Origin: an uncultured Actinomyces sp.
Lineage (GTDB): Bacteria > Actinomycetota > Actinomycetes > Actinomycetales > Actinomycetaceae
NCBI GenBank assembly: GCA_937926195.1
Contig: CALEXZ010000157.1
Span: forward strand, 1 to 13,807
DNA: 13,807 nt
Direction of reading: 5' to 3'
Shown here: positions 13,692-13,807 of the stretch, piece after piece
Position numbering within the stretch: position 1 is the first letter of the stretch
Layout: the number at the start of each line of letters is the position of its first letter
Notes under the pieces: model-generated
What the model was told of the DNA's origin: nothing
Database searches by the model: none
Seen by the model: the letters and a program-made list of their open reading frames with translations, nothing else
Program-made: the position numbers and the translations under genes

Positions 13692-13807
13692 TTACCTTGT
13701 TGGTGGTCCTGGGTGGTCCGGGGCTGGGCCAGTTGCTGTGGGCATGATGTCGTGCCCCTGTCCGTAGATGATCCGGGGGGTGTTGTCACCCGCAGCAGCC
13801 GGACGCT
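13692..13807 (-). CDS. C-terminal end of an unidentified protein, cut by the window edge
   Basis: Reading the minus strand from the window edge, an open frame of 37 codons ends at TAA (13694-13692). The visible tail is RPAAAGDNTPRIIYGQGHDI followed by MPTATGPAPDHPGPPTR. The first half uses mostly G/C-ending codons, as real genes in this genome do; the last part is Pro/Thr-rich. It ends 5 nt before the GTG of the PKD-like gene on the same strand, so the two probably form an operon. The tail is too short to identify the protein. Confidence 0.5.
   Translation of the reverse strand, partial: RPAAAGDNTPRIIYGQGHDIMPTATGPAPDHPGPPTR

Noticed and set aside
13168..13767. A 199-codon plus-strand frame after the desulfurase, with GGAGG 8-9 nt before a GTG
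   Set aside because: The ribosome-binding-like site is attractive, and mnmA is often found here, but the translation has no MnmA features and becomes His/Arg-rich low-complexity sequence opposite the PKD-like gene.
1..13807. CRISPR arrays, insertion sequences, integrases, phage or toxin-antitoxin genes
   Set aside because: No regularly spaced repeats, transposase or integrase motifs or terminal inverted repeats were seen on either strand.

Overview
This window is chromosomal DNA from a high-GC Gram-positive bacterium, probably a member of the Actinomycetales such as Actinomyces or a close relative. The evidence is the very high GC content, a PPA1309-family gene, a UvrD2-type helicase with a C-terminal HRDC domain, a UPF0182 membrane protein, and start codons sitting directly behind -10 hexamers, as in leaderless actinobacterial transcripts. 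The species is an inference.

Layout from left to right. (1) A truncated initiator tRNA-Met on the minus strand with a clear promoter, then a strong GC hairpin and a large UPF0182 membrane protein gene (minus). (2) A plus-strand PPA1309-family gene, divergent from UPF0182 and convergent with a minus-strand gene of the zincin-like DUF2342 family; the convergent pair shares a hairpin in a 38-bp gap. (3) A 278-bp divergent intergenic region, then a plus-strand membrane-anchored PDZ/Lon-type protease (YlbL-like) and a plus-strand E1/ThiF-like protein related to azole-peptide cyclodehydratase partner proteins. (4) A minus-strand uvrD2, which overlaps the E1-like gene tail to tail by 50 bp, and a minus-strand nudC (NADH/NAD-RNA pyrophosphatase). 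(5) A divergent plus-strand IscS/NifS-type cysteine desulfurase. (6) At the right edge, a minus-strand pair: the end of an unidentified gene and a short protein resembling the flanks of actinobacterial PKD-domain exported proteins.

The order UPF0182 / PDZ protease / zincin-like / E1-like / uvrD2 / nudC recalls the Mycobacterium tuberculosis block Rv3193c-Rv3199c, from memory. The ABC1-type kinase and whiB7 found between the E1-like gene and uvrD2 there are absent here. Most genes are housekeeping or conserved hypothetical. They do not form one operon: the strand changes repeatedly. I see no CRISPR array, transposase, integrase or phage gene. The most unusual points are the orphan E1/cyclodehydratase-like protein whose tail runs into uvrD2, a UvrD2 without the cysteine cluster I recall in mycobacterial UvrD2, a zincin-family protein without a visible HExxH, and a PKD-family-like protein that seems to lack the PKD core.
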